From positions 124,001-188,000 of the forward strand of contig BPGU01000001.1 in assembly GCA_026003195.1 (NCBI GenBank): a stretch of DNA of 64,000 nucleotides, written 5' to 3'. Below are positions 9,055-17,898 of this stretch, in pieces. This DNA comes from Armatimonadota bacterium. Its GTDB lineage: Bacteria; Armatimonadota; HRBIN16. The translations under genes and the position numbers were made by a program. The notes below the pieces were generated by a model. That model saw nothing but the letters and a program-made list of their open reading frames with translations, did no database searches and was not told where the DNA came from. Every line of letters begins with the position of its first letter. Position 1 is the stretch's first letter.

Positions 9055-11532
9055 ATGGATCAACAGCTTACCATACGCCGGATGCGCTTTAACGCCCGCA
9101 CGCCTGCGGAAGCGCGCCGATGGCAGACACAGGCACGACAGAAGCTCTTTGAACTGATGATGGGTGGTGCACTACCGCCGCGCGTTGAGCTCAACCCGCA
9201 AACCCTTCGGCGCATCGAGGTGCCTGCGGGTGGGTATGTGTTGCAAGAGATTACCCTGCAAACCCTGCCCGACCGCCGCGTGAACGCCTGGCTTGCCATC
9301 CCGCAAAAGGTTTCGGGCAAAGTGCCTGCGGTGCTGGCTCTACACGGTCACGGCGGCACCGGCGAACAGGTAGTGAAGGGCGAAGGGCTGTACTGGTACG
9401 GACGCACGCTGGCGGAGATGGGCTATGTGGTGCTGGCGCCCGACATCGGCTCGCACGACCTGCAGCACAAGGAATGGTCGCTCATGGGCGAGCGAGTATG
9501 GGACTGCCTGCGGTGTATTGACTATCTGGTTAGCCTGCCGCAGGTGGACTCACGGCATCTCGGCGTGGTGGGGCTGTCGCTGGGTGGAGAGACCACCATG
9601 TACGTCGCCGCGCTGGATGAACGGGTGAAAATCGCCTGCAGCAGCGGCTGGCTGACCACCGTGGAGAACATGAAGAACGGGCACTGCCCCTGCTGGAACT
9701 TCCCCGGTCTGGAGGAACATTTCGATTTCGCCGACATCTTCGCGTGCGTCGCTCCGCGCGTGCTCCTGTGCGAACTGGGTGAGCAAGAGAAGGCGCCAGG
9801 GGGCTTCCCCATCTCTATCGCTCGCCAGCCGGCACAGGAGATTGCACAGGCGTACCGTGTGTTCGGAGCGGAGCAGAACTTTTCCCTGGATACGCATCCC
9901 GGCGGGCATGTATTTCGGGGCAACCGCTGGTGGAGTATGTTGCCCAGGGTGCAGGGGGCAGCATGGCCCTGGCGGGAGCAACGGGATGCTGTCCGTGAGG
10001 CTCTGCGACGCGGCGAAATCGCCCGACGTGCCTTCCTGCGTGCGCTGGGGGTACTGGATGGATGGTGGGCGATACGCGATAAAGAGACTGACCTGCTGCC
10101 CCGTCGCACCGACCAGCGCGTGTGGGCGCCCAATGATAACGCTGCCGACCTCGTGCCGTTCCTCTATCTGACCGCGCACTTTCTCGCAGCCGATCGCCTG
10201 CCAGCGCTGAAGCGCGTGTTCGACAACGAGCGCAGGTTCACCAATCGCCTCGGGGTGCTGCCTGACTGGTATGACCTGGAGAAGAAGGTTTTTGTGTATC
10301 CTGAGGTGGACATCCGCCGACTGGTGTTTGGTGCAGCGGAATACTGCAAAGATGGTCTGGTACCGATGACCGAGGTGATGGGCAGGGGCTGGTGGACCGA
10401 GCGCATGACCGAGCTGGTGGAAGCCATCTTTGAGCATGCTCCGGTGCGCTCGGAGTGGGGCAACCTGCCCGCCGACGATACCGAGGTGAATGGCGAATGC
10501 CTTCAGGTGCTGAGCCGCCTGTTCTTCATGACGCGCGACGAACGCTATCTGCGCTGGGCGGAGCGTATCGGCGATGCCTACTGCTTCGAGGTGATCCCGC
10601 AAAACGGTGGTCTGCCCGCGCACCGCTGGGATTTCACTGCCCACAAACCGCTGAACGACGTCTTGAGCCTGAACGATCACGGTAACGAGATTATCGGTGG
10701 GCTCTCCGAGCTGTATCTGATGATGCGCGAGGCAAACCCCGTGAAAGCGAAGCGATACGAGCGTCCTCTGCGCCAGATGTTCCAGCGTCTGCTGGAGAGG
10801 GCGCGCAATGCGGATGGCTTGTGGTACAGCTTGCTCACCGCATCCACCGCCGAGGTGCGCCACAGGGACGTGCCCGATACCTGGGGCTATGCACTCAGCG
10901 GGGTGTACACCTTCGGCATAGCGACGGGAGAGGAACGCTTCACCGAAGCGGCGAGGTTCGCGCTGGAGCATATCTACCAGCCCAGATACTTGCTGTGGGA
11001 AGGAGCGGATTCCTTCGCTGATTCCATCGAGGGCGCGTTGCTGCTCCTCAATCGCCTGCCCGTGGTGGACGGCTTCCGCTGGATGGAGGCAGTGTTGCCG
11101 CATCTGCTGGGCAAGCAGCGGGAGGACGGCATCGTGGAGGGCTGGTACGGTGATGGCAACACCGCACGTACCCTGCTGATGGCTGGTCTGTACTACACGC
11201 AGGGCGTTCTCCCGCGTCCGTGGCGCCCCGACTTGGTTGTGGGATCTGTGCGTACAGGCGATCGGTGGACCGTTGTGCTCACCGCCGAGCAGGACTGGCA
11301 GGGCGTGCTACAGTTGGACCGTCCGCGCCACCGCGAGCACCTCCGTTTGCCTATCAACTACCCGCGCCTGAACGAGTTCCCCGAATGGTTGACAGTGGAT
11401 ATGGGCAGAGACTACCGCTTGCGAATCGGGCGTGTGGTGCGTCGGAGCAATGGTGGGGAGTTATGGCGTGGAGTGCCTTTGCAGATACGCCGGGCACAGA
11501 CGGTAGTGGTAACCGTGGAGAGCGCTGGATGA
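9055..11532 (+). CDS. Alpha/beta-hydrolase fused to an alpha/alpha-barrel domain
   Basis: An 825-residue protein. The N-terminal third is an alpha/beta-hydrolase of the acetyl-xylan-esterase/dienelactone-hydrolase type: LALHGHGGTGE, the nucleophile elbow VVGLSLGGE, and a late histidine in THPGGHVF. Residues about 350-750 are helical, with repeated WW/W-rich motifs (GWWTERMTELVEAIF, DVLSLNDHGNEIIGGLSELY, DTWGYALSGVYTFGIATG), like the (alpha/alpha)6 barrels of several glycoside hydrolases and lyases. The C-terminus is beta-rich. No signal peptide is seen. A GTG start 24 codons upstream is possible, but this ATG has GGGGGT before it. An esterase coupled to a carbohydrate-processing barrel is the natural inference; the substrate is unknown. 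Confidence 0.65.
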   Translation: MDQQLTIRRMRFNARTPAEARRWQTQARQKLFELMMGGALPPRVELNPQTLRRIEVPAGGYVLQEITLQTLPDRRVNAWLAIPQKVSGKVPAVLALHGHGGTGEQVVKGEGLYWYGRTLAEMGYVVLAPDIGSHDLQHKEWSLMGERVWDCLRCIDYLVSLPQVDSRHLGVVGLSLGGETTMYVAALDERVKIACSSGWLTTVENMKNGHCPCWNFPGLEEHFDFADIFACVAPRVLLCELGEQEKAPGGFPISIARQPAQEIAQAYRVFGAEQNFSLDTHPGGHVFRGNRWWSMLPRVQGAAWPWREQRDAVREALRRGEIARRAFLRALGVLDGWWAIRDKETDLLPRRTDQRVWAPNDNAADLVPFLYLTAHFLAADRLPALKRVFDNERRFTNRLGVLPDWYDLEKKVFVYPEVDIRRLVFGAAEYCKDGLVPMTEVMGRGWWTERMTELVEAIFEHAPVRSEWGNLPADDTEVNGECLQVLSRLFFMTRDERYLRWAERIGDAYCFEVIPQNGGLPAHRWDFTAHKPLNDVLSLNDHGNEIIGGLSELYLMMREANPVKAKRYERPLRQMFQRLLERARNADGLWYSLLTASTAEVRHRDVPDTWGYALSGVYTFGIATGEERFTEAARFALEHIYQPRYLLWEGADSFADSIEGALLLLNRLPVVDGFRWMEAVLPHLLGKQREDGIVEGWYGDGNTARTLLMAGLYYTQGVLPRPWRPDLVVGSVRTGDRWTVVLTAEQDWQGVLQLDRPRHREHLRLPINYPRLNEFPEWLTVDMGRDYRLRIGRVVRRSNGGELWRGVPLQIRRAQTVVVTVESAG

Positions 11533-11540
11533 GAGAAGCC

Positions 11541-12791
11541 TCATGCAGCGTGAGAAGCCTCCGTTGCCGCCCCTTCTTTCCCTTTGTGGTTCGGGCGCAG
11601 GGAAGGGAACAGTGCGAGCACCACAATCCACAGGCTCGCTGCCACCGGTATCGCCAGCAACATGCCCCAGATTCCGAACAGCTTCGCACCCACAATCAGC
11701 GCAAAGATGCTGGCTATCGGATGCAAACCCACCAAACCGCCTACAATGCGCGGCACGAGAATCTGGTCAAACAGAGTGTTGACGCCTATTGCCACGCCCA
11801 CCACCAGCAGGGTGTACTTCCACGACAATGGGGCAACCGTATACATCCACAGCACTTGCTCGGATCCCCCGAAAAAGGCAACGAGAGCCGAGGTCAAAGC
11901 AATCAGCAATGCTCCCAGATAGGGAACAAGATACAACAGCCCAGCCAGCACTCCCAAAACCGCGCTATACCGTACTCCCAGCACGGTAAACAGGATGGCA
12001 ATGGTGACACCATAGATAATCGCTACCGTCACCAGCCCTTTGAGATAACCCCTCCACACCACACCCAGTGCCTTCAGTAAGGCTACCACTGATGGGCGGG
12101 AGTGCTCGGGAATCATCCCCATCAGTCGGTGGCGAATACGAGGTAAATCCACCATGGCGAAAAAGGTAATAATCGGGATGAGCACCAGCCATAAAAGCCT
12201 ACCCAGAAAGGCGGTCACATGCTGCAGCAGATTGCTCATCCATGAGCTGATGTGCTTGTTGAATTCCTCTGAATAGCGGTCTATGAGCACCTGGGGGTTT
12301 TCAGGCAGGTTCAGACGTTCCAGAGTACGATGGTGACGTTGCAGGAAGGGTTGAAACTCCTCCTGAAACCAGCTGTTTGCCCCTCGGATGTAGCGAGGCA
12401 GGTCTTGGGTTAATCCCTGAAGCTGAGAGGTAATCAGCGGCACAATATAAAGAAGTAAAGCCACAACCAGTAACAAGAACAGAATAAAGACGAGCCCGGT
12501 CGCTACCCGGCGAGAGTAGCCTCGCTGTTCCAGCGCATGCAGCTGCCCATCCAGAATACCCGCGATGGCGAAAGCGATGATAAAAGGCACCAGCACATCC
12601 GCCACCAGATATAACGCCCCTGCTGCCAGCAGGAGCACGGTAATCCCCACCCATGGGCGAACACGCGGTGGCAACAGAGAGGGCAGATCCGTCTGTGCTT
12701 CGGCAAAGAGAGCTGTTACATCGCCCGCCCGGGCATCGGGCGGGCGATGGGTTTGGTCGGAATCGTTACGCTTGCGCCTGCTCCGGGGCAT
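11541..12791 (-). CDS. AI-2E family transporter (PerM-like)
   Basis: A 416-residue membrane protein with the family layout: two N-terminal transmembrane helices (VGITVLLLAAGALYLV, VPFIIAFAIAGILDG), a third (LVFILFLLLVVALLLYIVPLI), a soluble amphipathic middle (residues about 120-200), and a C-terminal bundle with PYLGALLIA, GVNTLFDQILVPRIVGGLVGLHP and GAKLFGIWGMLLAIPVAA. Some family members export autoinducer-2, others act in sodium/proton exchange or have unknown roles. The ATG chosen overlaps the upstream YtxH gene by 26 bases and has GGGAG upstream; a GTG ten codons earlier is possible. It is the last gene of the holB-mnmA group. Confidence 0.88.
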   Translation of the reverse strand: MPRSRRKRNDSDQTHRPPDARAGDVTALFAEAQTDLPSLLPPRVRPWVGITVLLLAAGALYLVADVLVPFIIAFAIAGILDGQLHALEQRGYSRRVATGLVFILFLLLVVALLLYIVPLITSQLQGLTQDLPRYIRGANSWFQEEFQPFLQRHHRTLERLNLPENPQVLIDRYSEEFNKHISSWMSNLLQHVTAFLGRLLWLVLIPIITFFAMVDLPRIRHRLMGMIPEHSRPSVVALLKALGVVWRGYLKGLVTVAIIYGVTIAILFTVLGVRYSAVLGVLAGLLYLVPYLGALLIALTSALVAFFGGSEQVLWMYTVAPLSWKYTLLVVGVAIGVNTLFDQILVPRIVGGLVGLHPIASIFALIVGAKLFGIWGMLLAIPVAASLWIVVLALFPSLRPNHKGKEGAATEASHAA

Positions 12792-13053
12792 GTTCTCCCG
12801 CCTCGACTGCCTGTTCCCCACCAGCAGCCTTCTGGCGTATCGTAGAGGCTACGGTCTCCAGAGCAGGCTTAATGCGGTGAGAAAGCTCGGACACGCTCTC
12901 CTTGAGCTTCTCAACAGCCTTCGCCAGTTCCTCACGGGTCTCCTGACCCGACTTGGGCGCCAGCAGCAGAGCTACTACTGCTCCCACAATCGCGCCGATG
13001 CCAATGCCAGCCAGCACGCTTAACAAGACGCTGCGCTCTTCATTGTCCGACAT
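12766..13053 (-). CDS. YtxH domain-containing protein
   Basis: A 95-residue protein with a glycine-rich transmembrane segment (VLAGIGIGAIVGAVVALLLAPKSGQETREEL) that matches YtxH proteins, followed by a coiled-coil-like helical tail and a Glu/Ala-rich end. YtxH proteins are small stress-related membrane proteins of unclear action. GGAGGAGAG precedes the ATG. Its start overlaps the end of the DUF948 gene by 14 bases, a pairing common across bacteria (DUF948-YtxH). Confidence 0.85.
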   Translation of the reverse strand: MSDNEERSVLLSVLAGIGIGAIVGAVVALLLAPKSGQETREELAKAVEKLKESVSELSHRIKPALETVASTIRQKAAGGEQAVEAGEHAPEQAQA

Positions 13054-13663
13054 GGTTCTCTCCTCCTCTCTGTTCTTCGGATATATCCCCAGCAGGGGGT
13101 TCCTCCGTGTTTTTGGACCCTTCTGGTGGCGGTGGCGTTTCGGTGGGTTGCTTGCCCTTCAGCACCGCGTAACCCTTCTTCAACGCCTCTATCCATACGG
13201 CGGGGCGTGACACGGGCGAAGCGGTCACCGTTTTCACCACCTGCGCCACCTTTTGCGGGCGTGTCACCACATCCACTACCGACAACAGGCGCTCGATGCG
13301 TTCTATCTTCTCCACCAAGCTGTGTGCCACCTTCAGCAGATGCCGAATAGTTACCAGTGCCTCGCGGGCGGACGGTATCACCTCGTCGCTCAGGGTTGCG
13401 CCTGCATCCTTCACCGCAGGCATCAGCGCAGTGCGCGTTTCGTTCAGAATGGTATCTGTGGATTCCAGAACACGCTGAAGCTGGTTAATGGCTGGAGGCA
13501 GCTCCTGAAGCGCAGGGAGTGCCTGACCGCGTAGTTCCACAATCGTGCGTTCTGCCTCGGTAACCGTGCGCCGCAGACGAATCACCACGGGTATCAACAA
13601 CGCCAGCACCACAATCGCCAGCACAATCAATATCAACACACCCACCTGAATCAACCCGTCCAT
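13040..13663 (-). CDS. DUF948 domain-containing membrane protein
   Basis: A 207-residue protein with an N-terminal transmembrane helix (VGVLILIVLAIVVLALLIPVVI) and a long amphipathic helical region (RRTVTEAERTIVELRG, LQRVLESTDTILNETRTAL), as in DUF948 proteins, with a low-complexity proline-rich tail. The ATG at codon 4 of the open frame is preferred over GTG because GGAG lies upstream and the ATG falls 5 bases after the mnmA stop. It forms a translationally overlapping pair with YtxH. Confidence 0.8.
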   Translation of the reverse strand: MDGLIQVGVLILIVLAIVVLALLIPVVIRLRRTVTEAERTIVELRGQALPALQELPPAINQLQRVLESTDTILNETRTALMPAVKDAGATLSDEVIPSAREALVTIRHLLKVAHSLVEKIERIERLLSVVDVVTRPQKVAQVVKTVTASPVSRPAVWIEALKKGYAVLKGKQPTETPPPPEGSKNTEEPPAGDISEEQRGGENHVGQ

Positions 13664-13668
13664 TGCTC

Positions 13669-14769
13669 TCACTCCAATCGCTTTGAAATCGTGCCCCCGC
13701 CGACTACCACGTCGCCGCGGTAAAACACTGCCGCCTGCCCCGGTGTAATCGCCCGCTGGGGTGTCTCAAACTCCACCTCTACACACGTAGACACTTCCGT
13801 CGGGAAGATAGTTGCAGGTGCTTCAGGCATATTGTAACGTATCCGTGCCTGTACTGCAAGTGGCTTCGTGAACCTGTCAACAGCAATCCAGTGAACATTT
13901 TCCACCAGAAACCGCCGGCAGTAGAGATATCGCTCAGGACCGACGACTACCACGTTGTTCTGCGCGTCCATATCCACCACATACAGGGGTTCCTGGTGCC
14001 CCGAAAGTCCCAACCCGCGCCGCTGTCCAATGGTGAAAAAGGCGACCCCCGGGTGCTTGCCCAGCACGTTGCCGTGCACGTCACGTATCTCGCCCGGACG
14101 CACCGTATCCGGCACGCGGCTCTGCAGGAAGGCACGGTAGCCTCCCGCCTCGGCGACGAAGCAAATCTCCTGGCTGTCGGGCTTATCGGCGACGGGCAAG
14201 CCCAGCTCCCTGGCTAACGCGCGTGTCTCGGTCTTGCTGGGCAGATCACCCAGTGGAAACAGCGTGCGTGCCAGCTGCGCCTGAGTCATCGGGAAGAGCA
14301 CGTAGGACTGATCCTTCTCGCGGTTCACCGCCTTGAGCAAGAGCCATCGCCGGCTCTTCTCGTCGTACTGGATGCGCGCGTAGTGTCCGGTGGCGATGTA
14401 TTGTGCGCCCAGCTCGTCCGCCTTGCGCAGGAAGGCGTCGAACTTCACATAACGGTTGCACTGCACGCAGGGATTGGGGGTGCGCCCGCGGCGGTACTCC
14501 TCGATGAAGTCGGCGATGACCGTCTGCGCGAACTGCTGGCGGAAGTTGAGCACGTAGTGCGGGATGCCCAGCATCTTCGCTACCCGACGCGCATCCACCA
14601 CCGCCCCCAGCGAGCAACAACCGCTGTGACGCGGGTCGGTCTGGCTCTCCTGCCAGATTTGCAGGGTGATGCCCACCACCTCGTAGCCCCGCTGCACCAG
14701 CAGAGCCGCCGCCACCGAACTGTCCACGCCGCCGCTCATCGCCACGGCAACCAGAGGCTTGTTCGCCAT
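13669..14769 (-). CDS. mnmA: tRNA-specific 2-thiouridylase MnmA
   Basis: A 366-residue enzyme that thiolates U34 of tRNA-Lys, -Glu and -Gln. It has the ATP-pyrophosphatase P-loop SGGVDSSV (residues 12-19), the catalytic CxxC region NPCVQCN with Cys101, and the second active-site Cys in DSQEICFV. The tRNA-binding middle (FFTIGQRRGLGLSG) and C-terminal beta barrel (RYNMPEAPA, PGQAAVFY) are present, so it is full length. The ATG with GGAGGGAG upstream is chosen over an earlier in-frame codon that overlaps holB. It lies between holB and DUF948 in one transcription direction. Confidence 0.96.
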   Translation of the reverse strand: MANKPLVAVAMSGGVDSSVAAALLVQRGYEVVGITLQIWQESQTDPRHSGCCSLGAVVDARRVAKMLGIPHYVLNFRQQFAQTVIADFIEEYRRGRTPNPCVQCNRYVKFDAFLRKADELGAQYIATGHYARIQYDEKSRRWLLLKAVNREKDQSYVLFPMTQAQLARTLFPLGDLPSKTETRALARELGLPVADKPDSQEICFVAEAGGYRAFLQSRVPDTVRPGEIRDVHGNVLGKHPGVAFFTIGQRRGLGLSGHQEPLYVVDMDAQNNVVVVGPERYLYCRRFLVENVHWIAVDRFTKPLAVQARIRYNMPEAPATIFPTEVSTCVEVEFETPQRAITPGQAAVFYRGDVVVGGGTISKRLE

Positions 14770-14801
14770 AGATTCTCCCTCCGGGTGGATTATACCCGCT
14801 T

Positions 14802-15917
14802 TCATGGAGCGAGCAAGCGCATCATCAGCACTTCGGTGGCGAGTTGCACATTGGCGTTGCCTTCCACCGCGCGGCGGATGTCCAGCACTGTATCCAGCGC
14901 ACGCATCAACCCCTGCACGCCCAGGCTACCGGCAGCGCGGTGCAATCGCTCTGCATCGCCCTGATAGGTGATCCCGCTGGGGTCTCCTCCACACGCTATC
15001 CATAGCGCATCGCGGAACCAGGCGCACAGCGCGTCCATCGCCAGCAACAGCGCACCGCGTGTGGGAGTCTTGCCCTTGCCCGCGGCCTCTATGGAAGGGT
15101 CACCTTCCTCTGAAATGTCCACCGTCGCCAGCGAGCGTAGCCGCTCCGCGAGCTGCAGTGCGGGCGCAGGAGAGGGAGATTCGGTGATGGCGTACGCCAG
15201 GTCCGCCAGGGCATCCCACAGCTTCAGCGCCTGCGGTTGCGTCGCCAGCGACCACGCCCTGCCGGGGCAACCCTGTGCCATGAGCGCACACCGATGAGCC
15301 AGCTGAGGGTCTACGTTGTGTTGAACCACCAGCCATTCGCTGATGGTATCGGTATCCACAGGGTGGAGCGGAACCCACTGACAGCGCGAGCGGATGGTCT
15401 CTATCACATCCTCCGGCATCGGCGCGAGCAGCAGGAAGACCACATACGGCGGCGGCTCCTCCGCCGTCTTGAGCAGGCTGTTGGCAGCGGCTTCGGTGAG
15501 GGTCTCGGCGCGCGTAAGAATGTACACAATACGTCTGCCGAAGGTGGGCGCGAAGTTGATAGTGCGCCCGATCACGCCCACCTGATGCGCTTTCGCCTCG
15601 CGGGGGACGCTATGCCCGTCCCACAGCTGCCAGATCAACGTCTGCTCCGAGTAGGGAGCAATGGTGTGGATTTCGGGATGCGACTCGCTGAGGAGGCGAC
15701 GGCAGCTCTCACACTCCCCGCAGGCTTCTCCCTCTGGCGTCGGGTGCAGGCAGGCGAGCGCGGCGGCGAAGGCATGTGCCACGCTGTGTTTGCCCACGCC
15801 CGCCATGCCCGTGAGAAGGTAAGCGTGCGCCACATCGCCCGTGACCACCGCACGGCGTAACAGGCGCAGTGCCGTCTGGTGTCCAACGATTTGCGAAAAA
15901 AACACCGGCAGGCTCAT
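14802..15917 (-). CDS. holB: DNA polymerase III delta-prime subunit
   Basis: A 371-residue clamp-loader AAA+ subunit. FFSQIVGHQTALRLLRRAV opens the protein, with the P-loop GMAGVGKH at residues 37-44. A zinc-ribbon Cys set (C56, then CGECESC at 66-72) follows. LTEAAANSLLKTAEEPPPYVVFLLL is the delta-prime/gamma signature and SRCQ the sensor region. The C-terminal third is helical. It may be preceded by tmk in relatives, but no tmk is present here; the upstream 200 bases are repeat DNA. Confidence 0.92.
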   Translation of the reverse strand: MSLPVFFSQIVGHQTALRLLRRAVVTGDVAHAYLLTGMAGVGKHSVAHAFAAALACLHPTPEGEACGECESCRRLLSESHPEIHTIAPYSEQTLIWQLWDGHSVPREAKAHQVGVIGRTINFAPTFGRRIVYILTRAETLTEAAANSLLKTAEEPPPYVVFLLLAPMPEDVIETIRSRCQWVPLHPVDTDTISEWLVVQHNVDPQLAHRCALMAQGCPGRAWSLATQPQALKLWDALADLAYAITESPSPAPALQLAERLRSLATVDISEEGDPSIEAAGKGKTPTRGALLLAMDALCAWFRDALWIACGGDPSGITYQGDAERLHRAAGSLGVQGLMRALDTVLDIRRAVEGNANVQLATEVLMMRLLAP

Positions 15918-15969
15918 GAGTTCGTCGATCCTCAGTCTTGTAAACGGTCGTGCTCCGCCACCATCTGGG

Positions 15970-16115
15970 TGTCATAGCGAGCCGCGCAGGGTCAAAGCCA
16001 TCTGCTGCGCCAGACCAACCTCATCCCCCTCCCCTACGAGGAGAGGGGCAGTTGTGGTTCCCCCTTCCCTCGCAGGGAAGGGGGTTCGGTGCAGTGGCGC
16101 GCTCTCGCAATGACA
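15970..16115. repeat. Composite repeat: type A hairpins between inverted type C ends
   Basis: The ends TGTCATAGCGAG (15970-15981) and CTCGCAATGACA (16104-16115) are inverted repeats matching at 11 of 12 bases. Between them lie CAGACCAACCTCATCCCC and two C-rich hairpin modules, one reading CCCCCTTCCCTCGCAGGG. The size and ends recall non-autonomous mobile elements. It lies between holB and a Gfo/Idh/MocA gene. Confidence 0.7.
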
Positions 16116-16126
16116 CCAACGCAGCC

Positions 16127-17407
16127 TTACACCAGCGGCGTCTTGCCCGGAATCGCCACCGGGTCCACGGGCATCTCTCCAAACTCGGTCAGATTCTTGA
16201 CCAGGTTCAGCTTGGATTCCTTGAGCACAAAGTCCCAGGTGACCTCCTGCCCGGTGTAAGCCGCCATGCGTCCCATGATGGCGGTCAGCGTGCTGAGCGC
16301 GACCTGTTCGCCCTCATTCAACGGCTTGCCTTCGCGGATGCTGTGGATGAGGTCGGTATGCTCTTGCACGTAGGGGTTGTTGCCGCCCTCGTTGCGCCAC
16401 TGAATCTTACCGCGAATCCAGCCTGCCGGGTCAGAGACCCCCTCTGTGCCGATAACGTACTCACCGACGCGGTTGGCGCAGCCGTCTATCTGGCGGCACA
16501 TGCTCAGCACGCGCACGCCGCCCGGATACTCGTACTCGATGGCGAAGTGGTCGTAGATGTGACCGTATGCCGGGTCGGTGCGTGCCTGCCTTCCGCCCAT
16601 GCCCACACACTTCACGGGGTACGCCTGCAGCACCCAGTTGATGACATCGAGGTTATGGATATGCTGTTCCACGATGTGGTCACCGGAAAGCCAGGTGAAG
16701 TACAGCCAGTTGCGGATTTGCCATTCGATATCGCTCATGCCCGGCTGACGGTCCCACTTCCACAGACCGCCCTGGTTCCAGTAGCACTGCGCCGCCACGA
16801 TTTTGCCGATTGCGCCGTCGTGAATGCGCTTGATGGTTTCGATGTAGCCTTTCTGGTGCCTGCGCTGCGTGCCTGCGACGACGCCCAGCCCCTTTTGCTT
16901 CGCCAGGTTCGCCGCTTCCAGCACCATGCGCACCCCGGTGGGGCATACTGCGACGGGTTTTTCCATGAACACGTGCTTGCCCGCCTCCACCGCTGCCTGA
17001 AAGTGAATCGGTCGGAAGCCGGGCGGCGTGGCGAGAATCACCATGTCCACACCGCTATCGATCACTTTGCGGTAGTTGTCGAAGCCCCAGAAGACGCGCT
17101 CTCTGGTTACCTTGAAGCGGTCGCCCAGGTTCTGCAGGTTATTGAACGCGCCTTCCGCCCGGTCCTGGAACAGGTCGCCCAGTGCCCAGATTTCCACGTT
17201 GGGGGCAGCGTTGACCGCATCGCGGGCGGCTCCGGTGCCGCGCCCTCCACAGCCGATGACGCCTACGCGGATGCGGTCACTGCCCTGCGCCCAGGCATAG
17301 TTCCAGCCCAGCACACCCGACGCCAGCGCCACCGTACCTGCGCCCAGCGATGTTTTGAGAAAGTCCCGGCGCGTCAGGTCTCTACGCGATGTCTTTTGCT
17401 CCCTCAT
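16127..17407 (-). CDS. Tat-exported Gfo/Idh/MocA family oxidoreductase (copy 1)
   Basis: A 426-residue protein. The N-terminal LTRRDFLKTSLGAGTVAL is a twin-arginine signal. The NAD(P)-binding Rossmann motif IRVGVIGCGGRGTGAA follows, then ATPPGFRPIHFQAAVEAG and MEKPVAVC, the conserved EKP of the family, with the putative catalytic region GDHIVEQHIHNLDVINW. Such exported members use tightly bound NAD and oxidise or rearrange sugars; some are GH109 glycosidases. GAGGAGG lies 8 bases before the ATG. It is separated by a terminator from the lacI cassette upstream. It is about three-quarters identical, by eye, to the copy at 19961-21232. Confidence 0.9.
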   Translation of the reverse strand: MREQKTSRRDLTRRDFLKTSLGAGTVALASGVLGWNYAWAQGSDRIRVGVIGCGGRGTGAARDAVNAAPNVEIWALGDLFQDRAEGAFNNLQNLGDRFKVTRERVFWGFDNYRKVIDSGVDMVILATPPGFRPIHFQAAVEAGKHVFMEKPVAVCPTGVRMVLEAANLAKQKGLGVVAGTQRRHQKGYIETIKRIHDGAIGKIVAAQCYWNQGGLWKWDRQPGMSDIEWQIRNWLYFTWLSGDHIVEQHIHNLDVINWVLQAYPVKCVGMGGRQARTDPAYGHIYDHFAIEYEYPGGVRVLSMCRQIDGCANRVGEYVIGTEGVSDPAGWIRGKIQWRNEGGNNPYVQEHTDLIHSIREGKPLNEGEQVALSTLTAIMGRMAAYTGQEVTWDFVLKESKLNLVKNLTEFGEMPVDPVAIPGKTPLV

Positions 17408-17502
17408 CGAATGTCCTCCTCTGCAGCGTTGTCCGTGAGAAAACACAGATGTGCTCATCAACTCCCACCGGCTAATACGCGAAACGGCTAGTAGCATCCT
17501 GC

Positions 17503-17542
17503 AAAACGGGGAGACCGAGCTTCCCCACGGAGCTCGGTCTCC
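17503..17542 (-). terminator. Terminator of the second lacI cassette
   Basis: A perfect 12-base stem (GGAGACCGAGCT with AGCTCGGTCTCC, 9-base loop). On the minus strand it is followed by CCGTTTT. On the plus strand it is followed by TTCTT. It lies just after the stop of the small membrane protein gene. Confidence 0.75.
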
Positions 17543-17562
17543 TTCTTGTCATGCTCGGGAGG

Positions 17563-17883
17563 CTACCGTGGTGGCGGCGGATACATGGGCTGACTGCGTT
17601 GTGCACCTCTGACATCTCCGGGTACGACTCCCGCGGGTGGAGCTACAGGTGGTGCTCCACTCCTGCCCTGCAAGCCGCTGACGTCACCAGGTCGAACACC
17701 GGCGGGTGCCATCGGCGAGCCGGTTGGAGAGCCGTAATTGGGCACCTCCATAGGTCGTCCTCCTACACCCGGAGAGGGAACGTAGGGTTTGGGGCGCAGG
17801 AAGTAGTAGCCCAGCCCGATAAGCACCAGAATAACCACCGCGAACACGGCAACCACCACGGGTGTGCTCACCTCTTTTTTCAT
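17563..17883 (-). CDS. Small proline-rich single-pass membrane protein (cassette 2)
   Basis: A 106-residue protein starting MKKEVSTPVVVAVFAVVILV, with one transmembrane segment (about 8-28) and a Pro/Gly-rich tail that repeats GVRPGDVSG and GVVPGDVRG and ends PPPPR. The opening matches the 71-residue protein of cassette 1, but the tails differ completely. This suggests that the membrane part is conserved and the tail free to vary. It follows the prepilin-like gene by 15 bases. The function is unknown. Confidence 0.7.
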   Translation of the reverse strand: MKKEVSTPVVVAVFAVVILVLIGLGYYFLRPKPYVPSPGVGGRPMEVPNYGSPTGSPMAPAGVRPGDVSGLQGRSGAPPVAPPAGVVPGDVRGAQRSQPMYPPPPR

Positions 17884-17898
17884 GTTAAGCTGCCTCCA

